Assembly: GCF_017875645.1 (NCBI RefSeq)
Contig: NZ_JAGGMR010000001.1
Location: 2,356,001 to 2,420,000 of the forward strand
Length of the DNA: 64,000 nt
Reading direction: 5' to 3'
Source of the DNA: Nocardia goodfellowii
GTDB lineage: Bacteria > Actinomycetota > Actinomycetes > Mycobacteriales > Mycobacteriaceae
Part shown: positions 16,328 to 24,586 of the stretch, one piece after another
Layout of the letters: every line of letters begins with the position of its first letter
Position numbering within the stretch: position 1 is the first letter of the stretch
Made by a program: the position numbers and the translations under genes
The notes under the pieces: model-generated
What the model was told of the DNA's origin: nothing
Databases searched by the model: none
Seen by the model: the letters and a program-made list of their open reading frames with translations, nothing else

Positions 16328-18373
16328 ATGAACCGATTGGCCGGTGCGACATCGCCCTATCTGCGTCAACACGCTGACAATCCTGTGGACTGGCGGGAGT
16401 GGGATGCCGCGGCGCTGGCGGAGGCGGCGGAGCGGGATGTGCCGATTCTGCTGTCGATCGGGTATGCGAGTTGCCACTGGTGTCATGTGATGGCGCATGA
16501 GTCGTTCGAGGACGCGGCGACGGCGGCGTTGATGAACGACAACTATGTGTGCATCAAGGTGGACCGGGAGGAGCGGCCCGATCTGGACGCGGTGTACATG
16601 AATGCCACGGTGGCGATGACGGGGCAGGGCGGGTGGCCGATGACGTGCTTCCTGACGCCCGAGGGGGAACCGTTCTATTGCGGGACGTACTACCCGAAGG
16701 TGGCGCGGGGTGGGATGCCGTCGTTCACGCAGTTGCTCACGGCGGTCGCGGACACCTGGCAGAACCGGCGGGACGAGGTGGACAAAGCCTCGGCGCAGGT
16801 GACGGAGGCCTTGCGGGCGCAGGCGGCCGGGCTGCCCGAGGCGCAACTCGCGGTGAACGCCGAGTTGCTGGACCATGCGGTCGGCGCGGTGTTGCGCGAT
16901 GAGGACCCGGAGCACGGTGGTTTCGGCGGGGCGCCGAAGTTTCCGCCGTCCGCGTTGCTGGTCGGGATGCTGCGGAGTTGGGAGCGCACCGGAAGTCCGG
17001 AGGTGTGGGGGGCGGTGACGCGGACCGCCGAGGCGATGGCGCGCGGTGGGATCTATGACCAATTGCGTGGTGGGTTCGCGCGGTACTCCGTCGACGCGGC
17101 GTGGGTGGTACCGCATTTCGAGAAGATGCTGTACGACAATGCCCAATTGCTGAGGGGCTACGCGCATTTGGCTCGGCACGGGTCGTCCGATGCGCCGAAC
17201 TCGCTGGCCGAACGCATCACTCGGGAGATCGCGCACTTCCTGCTCGATGATCTCGGCACCGAGCAGGGTGGGTTCGCGTCCGCGCTGGATGCCGACACCC
17301 ATCTCGAACCCGGCGGGCCCGGAGTCGAAGGCGCCACCTATGTGTGGACGCCCGCCGAACTCACCGGTGTGCTCGGGCCGATCGATGGTGCTTGGGCCGC
17401 AGAACTTTTCGGTGTGAGCACCGCAGGCAATTTCGAACAGGGCACCTCGGTGCCGACTCGCTACACCGACCCGGACGATCAAGAACGCTTCGACCGCGTC
17501 CGGGCCGCGCTGGTGCAGGTCCGCGATCGCCGGCCGCAGCCGGACCGGGACGACAAGGTGGTCACCGCCTGGAACGGCATGGCCATTACGGCCTTGGCGG
17601 AAGCGGGCTCGATTCTCGGGCAACAAGAGTGGATCGCCGCGTCCGCGCGGTGCGCGCGATTCCTGCTGGCTGAGCACGTCGTGGACGGCCGGGTGCGGCG
17701 GGCCTCGCTCGGCGGGGCCGTCGGCGTGTCACCCGGTGTCCTGGAGGACTACGCCTGGTTGGTGACCGGTCTGCTCGCCCTGCATCAGGCAACCGGTGAA
17801 CTGGACTGGTTGGACCACGCGCAAGCATTGCTGGATAAGGCGATTCAGCATTTCGCCGATCCGGAGAATCAGGGCAGCTGGTTCGACACCGCCGATGACG
17901 CCGAAGTCCTCGTCGCACGCCCACGCGACCCGATCGACGGCGCAACACCGGCGGGTGCCTCATCCCTCGCCGAAGCCCTGCTCACCGCCTCCGCGCTCAG
18001 CGCTCCGGACCGGGCGGGACGCTACCGGGAACTGGCAGACCGCACACTCGAGCGCGCCGCCGTCGTACTGGCGCGCGCACCACGCTCCGCGAGTCAGTGG
18101 CTCACCGTCGCGGAAGCTGCCGTTCGCGGACCGATACAAGTAGCGATCGCCCTGCCGGACGACGACCCCAGTGCGGCAACGGAATTGATCGAAGCGGCGT
18201 ATCGCGAGGCGCCGGCCGGAACGGTGATCGTCGCTGCCGCACCCGATTCGGTCCCGCTGCTCGCCGACCGGCCGACCACCAACGGCCAACCCGCCGCCTA
18301 CGTCTGCCGCGGCTCCGTCTGCGACCTGCCCGTCACCACCCCGGCCGAGCTTCAGGCGTCTCTGCGTCGTTGA
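16328..18373 (+). CDS. DUF255 thioredoxin-domain protein (YyaL/SSP411 family)
   Basis: Conserved two-part protein, 681 aa: an N-terminal thioredoxin-like domain and a C-terminal six-hairpin glycosidase-like domain. Seen: the family start MNRLAGATSPYLRQHADNPV, active-site-like CHWC (Cys49, Cys52) in SIGYASCHWCHVMAHESF, DREERPDLD, and GQGGWPMTCFLTPEG. The far C-terminus has YVCRGSVCDLPVTTP. Homologues include Rv1084 and mammalian spermatogenesis-associated protein 20; the biochemical function is unsettled. It keeps the mycobacterial position between the PIG-L deacetylase and trhA. ATG 16328 was chosen over a longer frame because GGAAGG precedes it and homologues start there. Its last codons form the first copy of a 74-bp repeat (see 18361). 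Confidence 0.9.
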   Translation: MNRLAGATSPYLRQHADNPVDWREWDAAALAEAAERDVPILLSIGYASCHWCHVMAHESFEDAATAALMNDNYVCIKVDREERPDLDAVYMNATVAMTGQGGWPMTCFLTPEGEPFYCGTYYPKVARGGMPSFTQLLTAVADTWQNRRDEVDKASAQVTEALRAQAAGLPEAQLAVNAELLDHAVGAVLRDEDPEHGGFGGAPKFPPSALLVGMLRSWERTGSPEVWGAVTRTAEAMARGGIYDQLRGGFARYSVDAAWVVPHFEKMLYDNAQLLRGYAHLARHGSSDAPNSLAERITREIAHFLLDDLGTEQGGFASALDADTHLEPGGPGVEGATYVWTPAELTGVLGPIDGAWAAELFGVSTAGNFEQGTSVPTRYTDPDDQERFDRVRAALVQVRDRRPQPDRDDKVVTAWNGMAITALAEAGSILGQQEWIAASARCARFLLAEHVVDGRVRRASLGGAVGVSPGVLEDYAWLVTGLLALHQATGELDWLDHAQALLDKAIQHFADPENQGSWFDTADDAEVLVARPRDPIDGATPAGASSLAEALLTASALSAPDRAGRYRELADRTLERAAVVLARAPRSASQWLTVAEAAVRGPIQVAIALPDDDPSAATELIEAAYREAPAGTVIVAAAPDSVPLLADRPTTNGQPAAYVCRGSVCDLPVTTPAELQASLRR

Positions 18374-18523
18374 TATCGGATTCGCCTGGGTGCGTGGCTA
18401 TTTTCCGTCGCTACCCGGGCCAGTTCCGATCATCTCTGCGTCGTTGATGCCGAAGCCGCTGGGGAGCGTGATGATCGTTCCATCGCTAGCCCGTCGAGCT
18501 GCAAGCTCCTTGCTTCGTTGATG
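18361..18523 (+). repeat. Degenerate tandem repeat of about 75 bp
   Basis: TCTGCGTCGTTGAT occurs at 18361 and again at 18435, and a shortened form (TTGCTTCGTTGAT) at 18511; a lone TCGTTGAT is at 18622. Between the first two copies the following 60 bp also align loosely (shared blocks around GGAGCGTG/GGTGCGTG, TCGCTA and CCCG). The first copy includes the final codons and stop of the DUF255 gene, so this may be duplication of the gene end followed by decay. Confidence 0.5.
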
Positions 18524-19288
18524 TCAAAATCGGCAGGCGCATGGCGACCTGCCCGCCACCATCCACCGGCCGGCATCGGACGCGACTGATGGCCAGATCG
18601 CTGAGCCGGAGTTTGTTGGTTTCGTTGATCATTCGGGTATCGATGTCGGTGAGGCGCCGTTTGTTTTCAGCCCCGTCGCCCCAGCAGCAACTGCACTCGT
18701 TTCTAATGCGCCGCGCCGATGGGCGATCACGCTGGCGTGGTCATCGAGGGCTGCGAACAGTCTGCGGGACGCGGGATTTCGGCTGCCGCTGCACGCCGCG
18801 CGGTGGGTATCAGATGCGGGGACACCGTCCTACGCTGCCGCGACAGCATCCTGTATGCGGAATCGCCGCAGGTTCGAGTCCGGTTTTTCAGGCTTTCCGG
18901 CTTGCCCAATTGGCTGCGGCGCCGGGAGGCGCCACGCGCTGCGTACAGGACGGCCACGACTGCGGCCGTCCCTACCAGTGCGATCAGACACCCACCGCCG
19001 CTCTGCACACCGCGGCTGTTCTCGTGATTGCGGCTGGCACGGCGGGCGTTCTCGGCGGAGGTGCTTCCCCAGTCGGTCGGCATGATGCATCGGTCCCGAT
19101 TCCCGGCGAACGGGCTCGCCGGTCTCTCTTATGATCCCGCGAACGGAGCCTCCATGGACGTACTTTCCGGGATGTATCCGCTTGCCGTTCGGCAGGTTCC
19201 GGGGCGACGTTCCGAGTACGGCAGGACCCGCAAGGTCGTCGCTGTCGAGGATCGACCCCGCCGCCGGCGCGATCAGCCGGGCCATAGT
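18374..19288. other. Gene-poor stretch between convergent genes
   Basis: About 915 bp between the DUF255 gene (plus) and the NIPSNAP gene (minus). Open frames here (plus 18541-19134, minus 18830-19285 and 18727-19083) are rich in Arg, Ser and Pro, lack ribosome sites and resemble no family I know. The base composition is less regular than in neighbouring genes. It contains the tandem repeat at its left end and a tRNA-T-arm-like GGTTCGAGTCC at 18871, but no foldable tRNA. It looks like decayed sequence. A small minus-strand frame around 18960-19000 has one hydrophobic stretch, which I do not regard as a gene. Confidence 0.5.
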
Positions 19289-20008
19289 TCAGCGCAGTAG
19301 TGAGCGGGAGGTCGGTGCGAGGAGTAGTTGCTCGGGCGGAGCGCTCACCCGTTTATCCAGTTCCGGTAGCACGCTTTCGGTCCACTCCCGCGATGCCGCG
19401 AGCTGGTCGAGGTAGGTGGCGCGGCTGTCGGAGTCGGGGAATCGGGCGAACCAGGTGAGTACCTGCTCGGTGCGCACCGGCAGTTGGGTGAAGTCGTTCG
19501 GGCTCGGGTCGGTGACATACACGCCGCTCGGGGTCGTATCGAGGGCTGGACGTATCCGGTTGTCGAAGAACTCGGTGAACTCCGTCAGGTCACCTGACAC
19601 TTGGTAAATCATGGCCAGCACACGGGATTCCGGAAGTTCCGTGGTCCCGATCGGCGGCCGCTGTCCGGTCGATTCAAAGGCGGACTGGGCGGTTGCCGGT
19701 CGCAGGAGCAGGGCATTGTCGGTGTCCACCATGGTCGCTCGGGCGGCGGGGGCATGGGTGCGCCAGGCCACGCCGTCGAGATAGAAGGCTCGCAACGCGG
19801 CGGTCCGGGCCGCGATGTCCGGAAACGCGCGGATCCACACGAAGCGGTCCGGATCCGACTCGTCCCGGAACTGGCCGAGCACCCGGATTCCGACGGCCTC
19901 CTGCGTCTCCACCAGCTCCCGGTCGAACAGGTCGATCAACACATCGCGGGTGCCCGGTCGCAGGGTGTACTGCCGCAATTCGAGCAGCGGCCAAGCGTTT
20001 TCCACCAT
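19289..20008 (-). CDS. NIPSNAP family protein
   Basis: Ferredoxin-like alpha/beta-barrel protein, 239 aa, cytoplasmic, with an N-terminal NIPSNAP domain: LLELRQYTLRPGTRDVLIDL, then a conserved aromatic core FRDESDPDRFVWIRAFPD near residue 48 and an AFYLDGVAWRTHAP block. A second, weaker repeat of the same fold follows from about residue 125 (RVLAMIYQVSGDL to FARFPDSDSRATYL). The family is widespread in actinobacteria with no assigned enzymatic function. ATG 20008 is the only sensible start. It lies 131 bp downstream of the cyclase on the same strand and may share its transcript. Confidence 0.85.
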   Translation of the reverse strand: MVENAWPLLELRQYTLRPGTRDVLIDLFDRELVETQEAVGIRVLGQFRDESDPDRFVWIRAFPDIAARTAALRAFYLDGVAWRTHAPAARATMVDTDNALLLRPATAQSAFESTGQRPPIGTTELPESRVLAMIYQVSGDLTEFTEFFDNRIRPALDTTPSGVYVTDPSPNDFTQLPVRTEQVLTWFARFPDSDSRATYLDQLAASREWTESVLPELDKRVSAPPEQLLLAPTSRSLLR

Positions 20009-20139
20009 GCACCGACCCTGACAGTGGGCTCGGCGAGATTCGAGTATGCGGGATGCCTACATTCGTCAATATCTGGCCACCCGGTTGGTGCCGCACCCGT
20101 TCGGCCGATCCGGTGGTGAGGTCGATCTCGGTGCGGAGC

Positions 20140-21858
20140 TCAGGATTCGGCTGCGGGCGAGCCGGTTTCGGTGACGAGCGTGCGAATCTCGGTGACCGGG
20201 CCGCGTGCGGTGGCCGGGTCGGTGGCGCCGGAGGGGTGCGCCGGGACCGCGTCGGGTTCGCCGTCCGCGCCGATGTGGTCGGAGGAGTCGACATCGCTCC
20301 AGCAGGAGGTGGGTTCCGGCATGCCGCGGAGCTGAATGCGTTGGTAGAGCTGCCATTTCGCTTGTTCGTGTGGCGCGGCGGCCTCGATTACCGCGCTGCT
20401 GACCAGGATTCGCCGGGGCACCTCCTTCGCCTCGGTGGTCAGCCGCGCCGCCTCGTTCACGGCGTCGCCGATCACCGTGTACTCCAGCCGGGTGTCGGAA
20501 CCGATGTCGCCGGCGAACACCTGCCCGCGCGCCACTCCGATCCCGATATCGAGCTCGCCGCTGGCGAGTACCTCGTCGCGGATGCGCCGCGCGGCGCGTA
20601 AAGCCGGAGTCGCGTTGTCGCCCAGGGGTATCGGTGCGCCGAAGATGCACAGTGCGGCGTCACCCTCGAACTTGTTGACCAGGCCGTTGTTCTCCTCGGT
20701 CGCCGTGACGACGATGGTGAGCAGCCGGTTCAATTTGGCGACGAACTCGTGTGGTGACAGCCCGGTGGACAGGGCGACCGAACCGGTCACGTCGACGAAC
20801 AGCGCGGAGACCTCCCGCACGTCACCTTTGAGATCCACGTCCTGCTCGGCCAGTGCCCGCTCGGCCACCTCGGCGCCGACGTGGCGGCCGAACAGATCGC
20901 GCATCCGCTGCCGTTCCCGCAGATTCGCGGCCAGCTCGTTGACCGAATGCTCCAGCCGTCCGATCTCGCTGGTGCTCCCGATCGGCACCCGGACGTTCAA
21001 CTCGCCCTGGGTGATCCGATCCAGCGCCTGGCGCAGCATGCGGATGGGGGAGGCGACGGCCAGCGCGAGCAATGCCGTCGCCAGCGCGCCGACGGCGAGG
21101 CCGACGGCGGACAAATAGATGGCGGTGCGAATCCGATCCTGCGCCGCGGACGCCGGGTCGGCGAGCACCACGATGAGCATCATCATCGGCAGCGCGCCCG
21201 CCACCGCCCAGCTGAGCACCAACCGGACCAGTACCGACGAACTCCAGTGCATGGTCGCGCCGAGAACGCGCGCGAGCACCGGGATGGTGGGCCGGATCAA
21301 CCGGTCCACGATGAGAAAGGTGATACCGGCGGATTCCAGCGCGCCGATCGTGAACAGCGCCGCGGTGACGCCGCGGTCGTCGTGCGCGGTGACGTGAGTG
21401 AACACCGACGCGGCCACGATCACGCCGGGAATCCAGATCGCCAGCGCCCGCAGCGTGATCGCGAAGGGCAGGCGCAGCAGCCGCCGTGCTTCCTCCGGTG
21501 TCGGTTTTCGCGCCTGATCGAACCAGCCGAAGTAGACGTTGCGGTCCCGGATGGCCAGCGCGACCCCGACGAGGAAGCCGATCGTCGGGTAGATCGCCAC
21601 CAGCGCCAGGACCTCGAACCAGTTTTCGCCGAGCTTGTCGAAGAAGTTGCTCAGCCAGAGTTCGGTGACGATGACCGCGAGACCGCTGAGGTTCGCGGTG
21701 ATCACCACCGCGGCCAGGCCCCAGCGCGCCCGCAGCGCCCAGAGGACCAGCCACGCGATGCCCCGGCGCACCCGGTTCATCGGGGGAGCGAGGTGCACGG
21801 CGTCATCGCGGTCACCGGCGCCGGTGTTCGCGTTGTCCATGTCCTGCGCTGCCATCAC
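20140..21858 (-). CDS. Membrane adenylate cyclase with HAMP domain (class III)
   Basis: Makes cAMP from ATP; 572 aa. About six transmembrane segments fill residues 30-265, followed by a HAMP linker (SPIRMLRQALDRITQGELNV) and a cytoplasmic class III cyclase domain from about 340. Catalytic residues visible: metal aspartates in ALFVDVTGSVALS and KFEGDAALCIFG, the adenine-selecting Lys of NKFEGD, and the Asp in TVIGDAVNEAARL, the Lys/Asp pair of adenylate rather than guanylate cyclases. Layout matches the mycobacterial Rv1318c-Rv1320c/Rv3645 family. A polar tail of about 60 residues follows the domain. The start is GTG 21858 or ATG 21855 next to it; neither has a clear ribosome site. Confidence 0.9.
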   Translation of the reverse strand: MMAAQDMDNANTGAGDRDDAVHLAPPMNRVRRGIAWLVLWALRARWGLAAVVITANLSGLAVIVTELWLSNFFDKLGENWFEVLALVAIYPTIGFLVGVALAIRDRNVYFGWFDQARKPTPEEARRLLRLPFAITLRALAIWIPGVIVAASVFTHVTAHDDRGVTAALFTIGALESAGITFLIVDRLIRPTIPVLARVLGATMHWSSSVLVRLVLSWAVAGALPMMMLIVVLADPASAAQDRIRTAIYLSAVGLAVGALATALLALAVASPIRMLRQALDRITQGELNVRVPIGSTSEIGRLEHSVNELAANLRERQRMRDLFGRHVGAEVAERALAEQDVDLKGDVREVSALFVDVTGSVALSTGLSPHEFVAKLNRLLTIVVTATEENNGLVNKFEGDAALCIFGAPIPLGDNATPALRAARRIRDEVLASGELDIGIGVARGQVFAGDIGSDTRLEYTVIGDAVNEAARLTTEAKEVPRRILVSSAVIEAAAPHEQAKWQLYQRIQLRGMPEPTSCWSDVDSSDHIGADGEPDAVPAHPSGATDPATARGPVTEIRTLVTETGSPAAES

Positions 21859-21935
21859 CTGTGCCGTCCGGTCGTCGAAGTTTCGCTGCCGACTTTATTG
21901 CGCCGGGCGGGCGGCAGGTAGACGGACACCGAACT

Positions 21936-22664
21936 TCAGCGCAGGACGACCATCCAGATCGCGATGTAGTGGGCCAGCGCCGCCAGCACCGTCGCGGCGT
22001 GGAAGAACTCGTGATGCCCGAACACGGCGGGCCAGGGGTTCGGCCACTTGGTGGCATAGAGGATGGCGCCGCCGCTGTAGATCAGGCCGCCGATGAGCAG
22101 CAGGATCAGCGGCGCGATGCCGATCTGGGTGTGCAGTTGCCCGGCGACCGGCACGATGGCCCATCCGAGCAAGAGATACAGCGGCACCCCGACCCAGCGG
22201 GGAGCGGTGGGCCAGAGCAGTTTCAGCGCGACGCCCGCCAGCGCGCCGGCCCAGACCACCGCGAGCAGGATCTTGCCGGTTTTGCCGGGCAGGCCGAGCA
22301 GGGCGAACGGGGTGTAGCTGCCGGCGATGAAGAGGAAGATCATCGAATGGTCCGCGCGCTTCATCTGGATGCGCTTCTGCACGGTCGGCCAGGTCACCCG
22401 GTGGTAGACCGCGCTGACTCCGAACAGTAAGCAGACGGTGACCCCGTAGACCAGGGTGGACCAGCCCGCCGTCGCCGAGACGGTCGCGGCTTTGGCGACC
22501 AGCGCCGTACACGCGACAGCGGCGATCCCGACGGCCCAGGTGTGGATCCAGCCGCGCATGCGCGGTTTGACCAGCGCGTCGACCAGTGATTCTCCGGGTT
22601 GACTCGGCCCGCCCGGTCGGCTGGGCGTCCCGGCGAGGTCGGTGGCATTGCTTGATTCGGACAC
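21936..22664 (-). CDS. trhA: Hemolysin III / TrhA family membrane protein
   Basis: Seven-helix integral membrane protein, 242 aa, of the TrhA/PAQR superfamily, implicated in membrane-fluidity control. Seen: the Ser-His metal-site residues in SAVYHRVTW near the second helix, an Asp in RADHSMIFLFIAGSYTPF, and the C-terminal HHEFFHAATVLAALAHY with the paired histidines. GTG 22664 was chosen over TTG 22670 because AGGAG lies 7 nt before it. As in M. tuberculosis (Rv1085c beside Rv1086) it diverges from the Z-prenyl diphosphate synthase. A perfect 20-bp palindrome lies 27 bp upstream and probably overlaps its promoter. Confidence 0.92.
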   Translation of the reverse strand: MSESSNATDLAGTPSRPGGPSQPGESLVDALVKPRMRGWIHTWAVGIAAVACTALVAKAATVSATAGWSTLVYGVTVCLLFGVSAVYHRVTWPTVQKRIQMKRADHSMIFLFIAGSYTPFALLGLPGKTGKILLAVVWAGALAGVALKLLWPTAPRWVGVPLYLLLGWAIVPVAGQLHTQIGIAPLILLLIGGLIYSGGAILYATKWPNPWPAVFGHHEFFHAATVLAALAHYIAIWMVVLR

Positions 22665-22691
22665 GAGCAATCTCCTAGTTGACCGGTGAGT

Positions 22692-22711
22692 AACCTACGG
22701 TACCGTAGGTT
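22692..22711. promoter_or_regulatory. Perfect 20-bp palindrome between trhA and the Z-prenyl synthase
   Basis: AACCTACGGTACCGTAGGTT is an exact palindrome, as expected for a TetR-type dimer operator. It lies 27 bp before the trhA start and 66 bp before the synthase start. On the minus strand TAGGTT, a possible -10 box for trhA, is inside it, so binding would block trhA transcription. The cognate regulator is not beside it in this window. Confidence 0.75.
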
Positions 22712-22777
22712 TGGCTGCGCTGCCAGTGTGCGCCGTCGTTGCCGGGATCCGGCCGGTGAGGCGTAGGGTTGGACGCC

Positions 22778-23557
22778 GTGGAGTTTCCGAGTCGGGTGCG
22801 TGGCCTGCCCTACCGCATCTACGAGGCGCGGCTGTCCAAGCAGCTGGCCGGCAAACAACATCCCCGGCACGTCGCCGTCATGTGTGACGGTAACCGGCGC
22901 TGGGCTCGGGAGAACGGATTCACCGATGTGAGCCACGGCCACCGTGTCGGCGCGCTCAAGATCGCCGAGCTGGTCGGTTGGTGCGCCGAGGTCGGCATCG
23001 AGATGGTCACCGTCTACTTGCTGTCCACCGAGAACCTGCAGCGGGATCCCGAAGAACTGGAAACCCTCTTCGAGGTCATCACCGATGTCGTCGAGGAACT
23101 GTCGGCGCCGGAACAGAATTGGAGCGTGCGCATCGTCGGCACGCTCGACGGGTTCCCGGAACTGATCGCCAAGCGGCTGCGCACCGCCGCCGAGCGCACC
23201 GACGGGCGCGACGGCGTGCACGTCAACGTGGCGGTCGGCTACGGCGGCCGGCAGGAGATCACCGACGCGGTGCGCAAACTGGTGCGCCAGGAGATCGCGG
23301 CCGGTGAGCACGGCGAGGATCTGGTGCAGTCGATCACCGTGAACGCCATCGGTCAGCACCTCTACACCTCGGGCCAGCCCGATCCGGATCTGGTCATCCG
23401 CACTTCCGGCGAGCAACGTCTGTCCGGCTTCCTGCTCTGGCAGAGCGCGTATTCCGAAATCTGGTTCACCGAGGCGTACTGGCCGGAGTTCCGTCGCGTC
23501 GACTTCCTGCGCGCGCTACGCGATTACGCGGCCCGCCACCGCCGCTTCGGCGTTTAA
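22778..23557 (+). CDS. uppS: Short-chain (Z)-isoprenyl diphosphate synthase (Z-FPP synthase-like)
   Basis: Cis-prenyltransferase condensing isopentenyl diphosphate with an allylic diphosphate, 259 aa; the Rv1086-type enzyme makes E,Z-farnesyl diphosphate for decaprenyl phosphate synthesis. Seen: catalytic Asp37 in CDGNRRWA, the VTVYLLSTENLQRDPEEL block, and C-terminal DPDLVIRTSGEQRLSGFLLW with SEIWFTEAYWPEFR, nearly identical to what I recall of Rv1086. GTG 22778 gives the usual N-terminus; TTG 22769 would add three residues. TAGGGT lies 8 nt before the GTG, consistent with a leaderless transcript. A second, long-chain UppS is expected elsewhere. Confidence 0.92.
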   Translation: MEFPSRVRGLPYRIYEARLSKQLAGKQHPRHVAVMCDGNRRWARENGFTDVSHGHRVGALKIAELVGWCAEVGIEMVTVYLLSTENLQRDPEELETLFEVITDVVEELSAPEQNWSVRIVGTLDGFPELIAKRLRTAAERTDGRDGVHVNVAVGYGGRQEITDAVRKLVRQEIAAGEHGEDLVQSITVNAIGQHLYTSGQPDPDLVIRTSGEQRLSGFLLWQSAYSEIWFTEAYWPEFRRVDFLRALRDYAARHRRFGV

Positions 23558-23629
23558 CCGGTACCCAGGGTCCTGGGTTTTCCGCCGTTTCGCCGGTCAG
23601 CGCGCCCGTTTTCGCGTAACTTCCGAATC

Positions 23630-24211
23630 ATGGACGAGTCGGCGCCCTACATCAGTTACGAGGATTTCGGCCGCCGCTTCCTCGAATACGCGGTCTCGGA
23701 GGGCCGCATCCTCGCTGCCTTCAGCGAATTGACCGGCGCCGCCATCGATTTCGGCCCCATCGGCGTCGGCCCCGCCCGCCTCGCCAAGGTCACCGCCAAT
23801 GTGCGGCTGGGCGAACCCCGCCTCACCCGCTACCTGGACGAGCTGATCACGTTCGAACTGGTGATCCCCCTCGCCCTCGACATGCTGATCGACCTCACTG
23901 TCGATCGGCACAACTTCGACGTGGCGGGCACCCTGCACCTGCATCTCACCGCGCGCACCGCCGACCCGTTGCGCATCATCATCGACATCGCCGAACCACG
24001 TCCCAGCGACGTCCGCATCAACGTGGAGGCCGACACCCTCCGCGCTCAGCTCCTGCGCATCCTGGCCAGCGTCGACCATGAGATTCGCCGCTTCGTAGCG
24101 AAATACATCGCCAAGGAGATCCGCAAACCGCACATCGCCGCCGCCCGTGACATCGATGTCGCGGCCCGGCTGGACGCCGCCTGGAAGCTCTCAGGAGACG
24201 TCGGCGGGTGA
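23630..24211 (+). CDS. Conserved hypothetical protein
   Basis: I do not recognise this 193-aa protein. It has no signal peptide or clear membrane segment. The central part (residues 50-130) alternates charged and aliphatic residues like paired beta-strands (VIPLALDMLIDLTVDRHN, GTLHLHLTARTADPL, LRIIIDIAEPRPSDV), and the last 60 residues look helical, with EIRRFVAKYIAKEIRKP. A beta-rich lipid-binding-like domain with a helical tail is possible but unproven. Good GC-rich codon use in frame and TAACTT 7 nt before the ATG support a real, leaderless gene. It follows the Z-prenyl synthase by 72 bp on the same strand. Confidence 0.7.
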   Translation: MDESAPYISYEDFGRRFLEYAVSEGRILAAFSELTGAAIDFGPIGVGPARLAKVTANVRLGEPRLTRYLDELITFELVIPLALDMLIDLTVDRHNFDVAGTLHLHLTARTADPLRIIIDIAEPRPSDVRINVEADTLRAQLLRILASVDHEIRRFVAKYIAKEIRKPHIAAARDIDVAARLDAAWKLSGDVGG

Positions 24212-24325
24212 GCGTTGGCTCACACCGTTCGCTTTCCTGGCCGATCCGTGACATGGTTATGGGGTGAGTACGGGTTCATCAAAGTGATTTGCTCGGCTCA
24301 TCTACAGAAAAGAATGAATTCTAAA

Positions 24326-24529
24326 ATGGCTCAAGGCAGTGTGAAGTGGTTCAACAGCGAAAAAGGCTTCGGCTTCATCGCGCAAGACGGTGGCGGTCCT
24401 GACGTCTTCGTTCATTACTCGGCGGTGTCCGGCTCGGGATTCAAGTCCCTTGAAGAAGGACAGCGTGTGGAGTTCGAGGTCGGCCAGGGACAGAAGGGGC
24501 CGCAGGCCCAGGACGTCCGCGCCATCTGA
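24326..24529 (+). CDS. cspA: Cold-shock protein, CspA family
   Basis: Single-stranded nucleic-acid-binding OB-fold protein, 67 aa. RNP1 (KGFGFIAQ) and RNP2 (VFVHYSA) motifs are intact, with the standard opening [16 protein letters not shown]. The start is ATG 24326; another ATG 12 nt upstream (24314) would add MNSK. About 110 bp of comparatively AT-rich sequence precedes it, consistent with a cold-shock 5' leader. A strong terminator follows at 24551. Confidence 0.93.
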   Translation: MAQGSVKWFNSEKGFGFIAQDGGGPDVFVHYSAVSGSGFKSLEEGQRVEFEVGQGQKGPQAQDVRAI

Positions 24530-24550
24530 TTTCAACTCAGCTTGGTAGCA

Positions 24551-24579
24551 AACCCCGCACCCTTGGGTGCGGGGTTTTT
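24551..24579. terminator. Bidirectional intrinsic terminator (cspA / coaA)
   Basis: AACCCCGCACCC pairs with GGGTGCGGGGTT around a very short loop, followed by T5 on the plus strand; the reverse strand also offers a short T-run (TTTGC after the stem). It ends cspA and, from the other side, coaA. Confidence 0.9.
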
Positions 24580-24586
24580 GCGTTGT

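Noticed and set aside
18850..18890. tRNA-like T-arm sequence GGTTCGAGTCC
   Set aside because: The T-stem has a mismatch and no matching acceptor, D-arm or anticodon arm is found at the expected distance. A tRNAscan or covariance search would settle whether it is a tRNA relic.
18541..19285. Open frames in the gap between the DUF255 and NIPSNAP genes
   Set aside because: No ribosome sites, no family resemblance, Arg/Ser/Pro-rich composition in several competing frames. Treated as non-coding.
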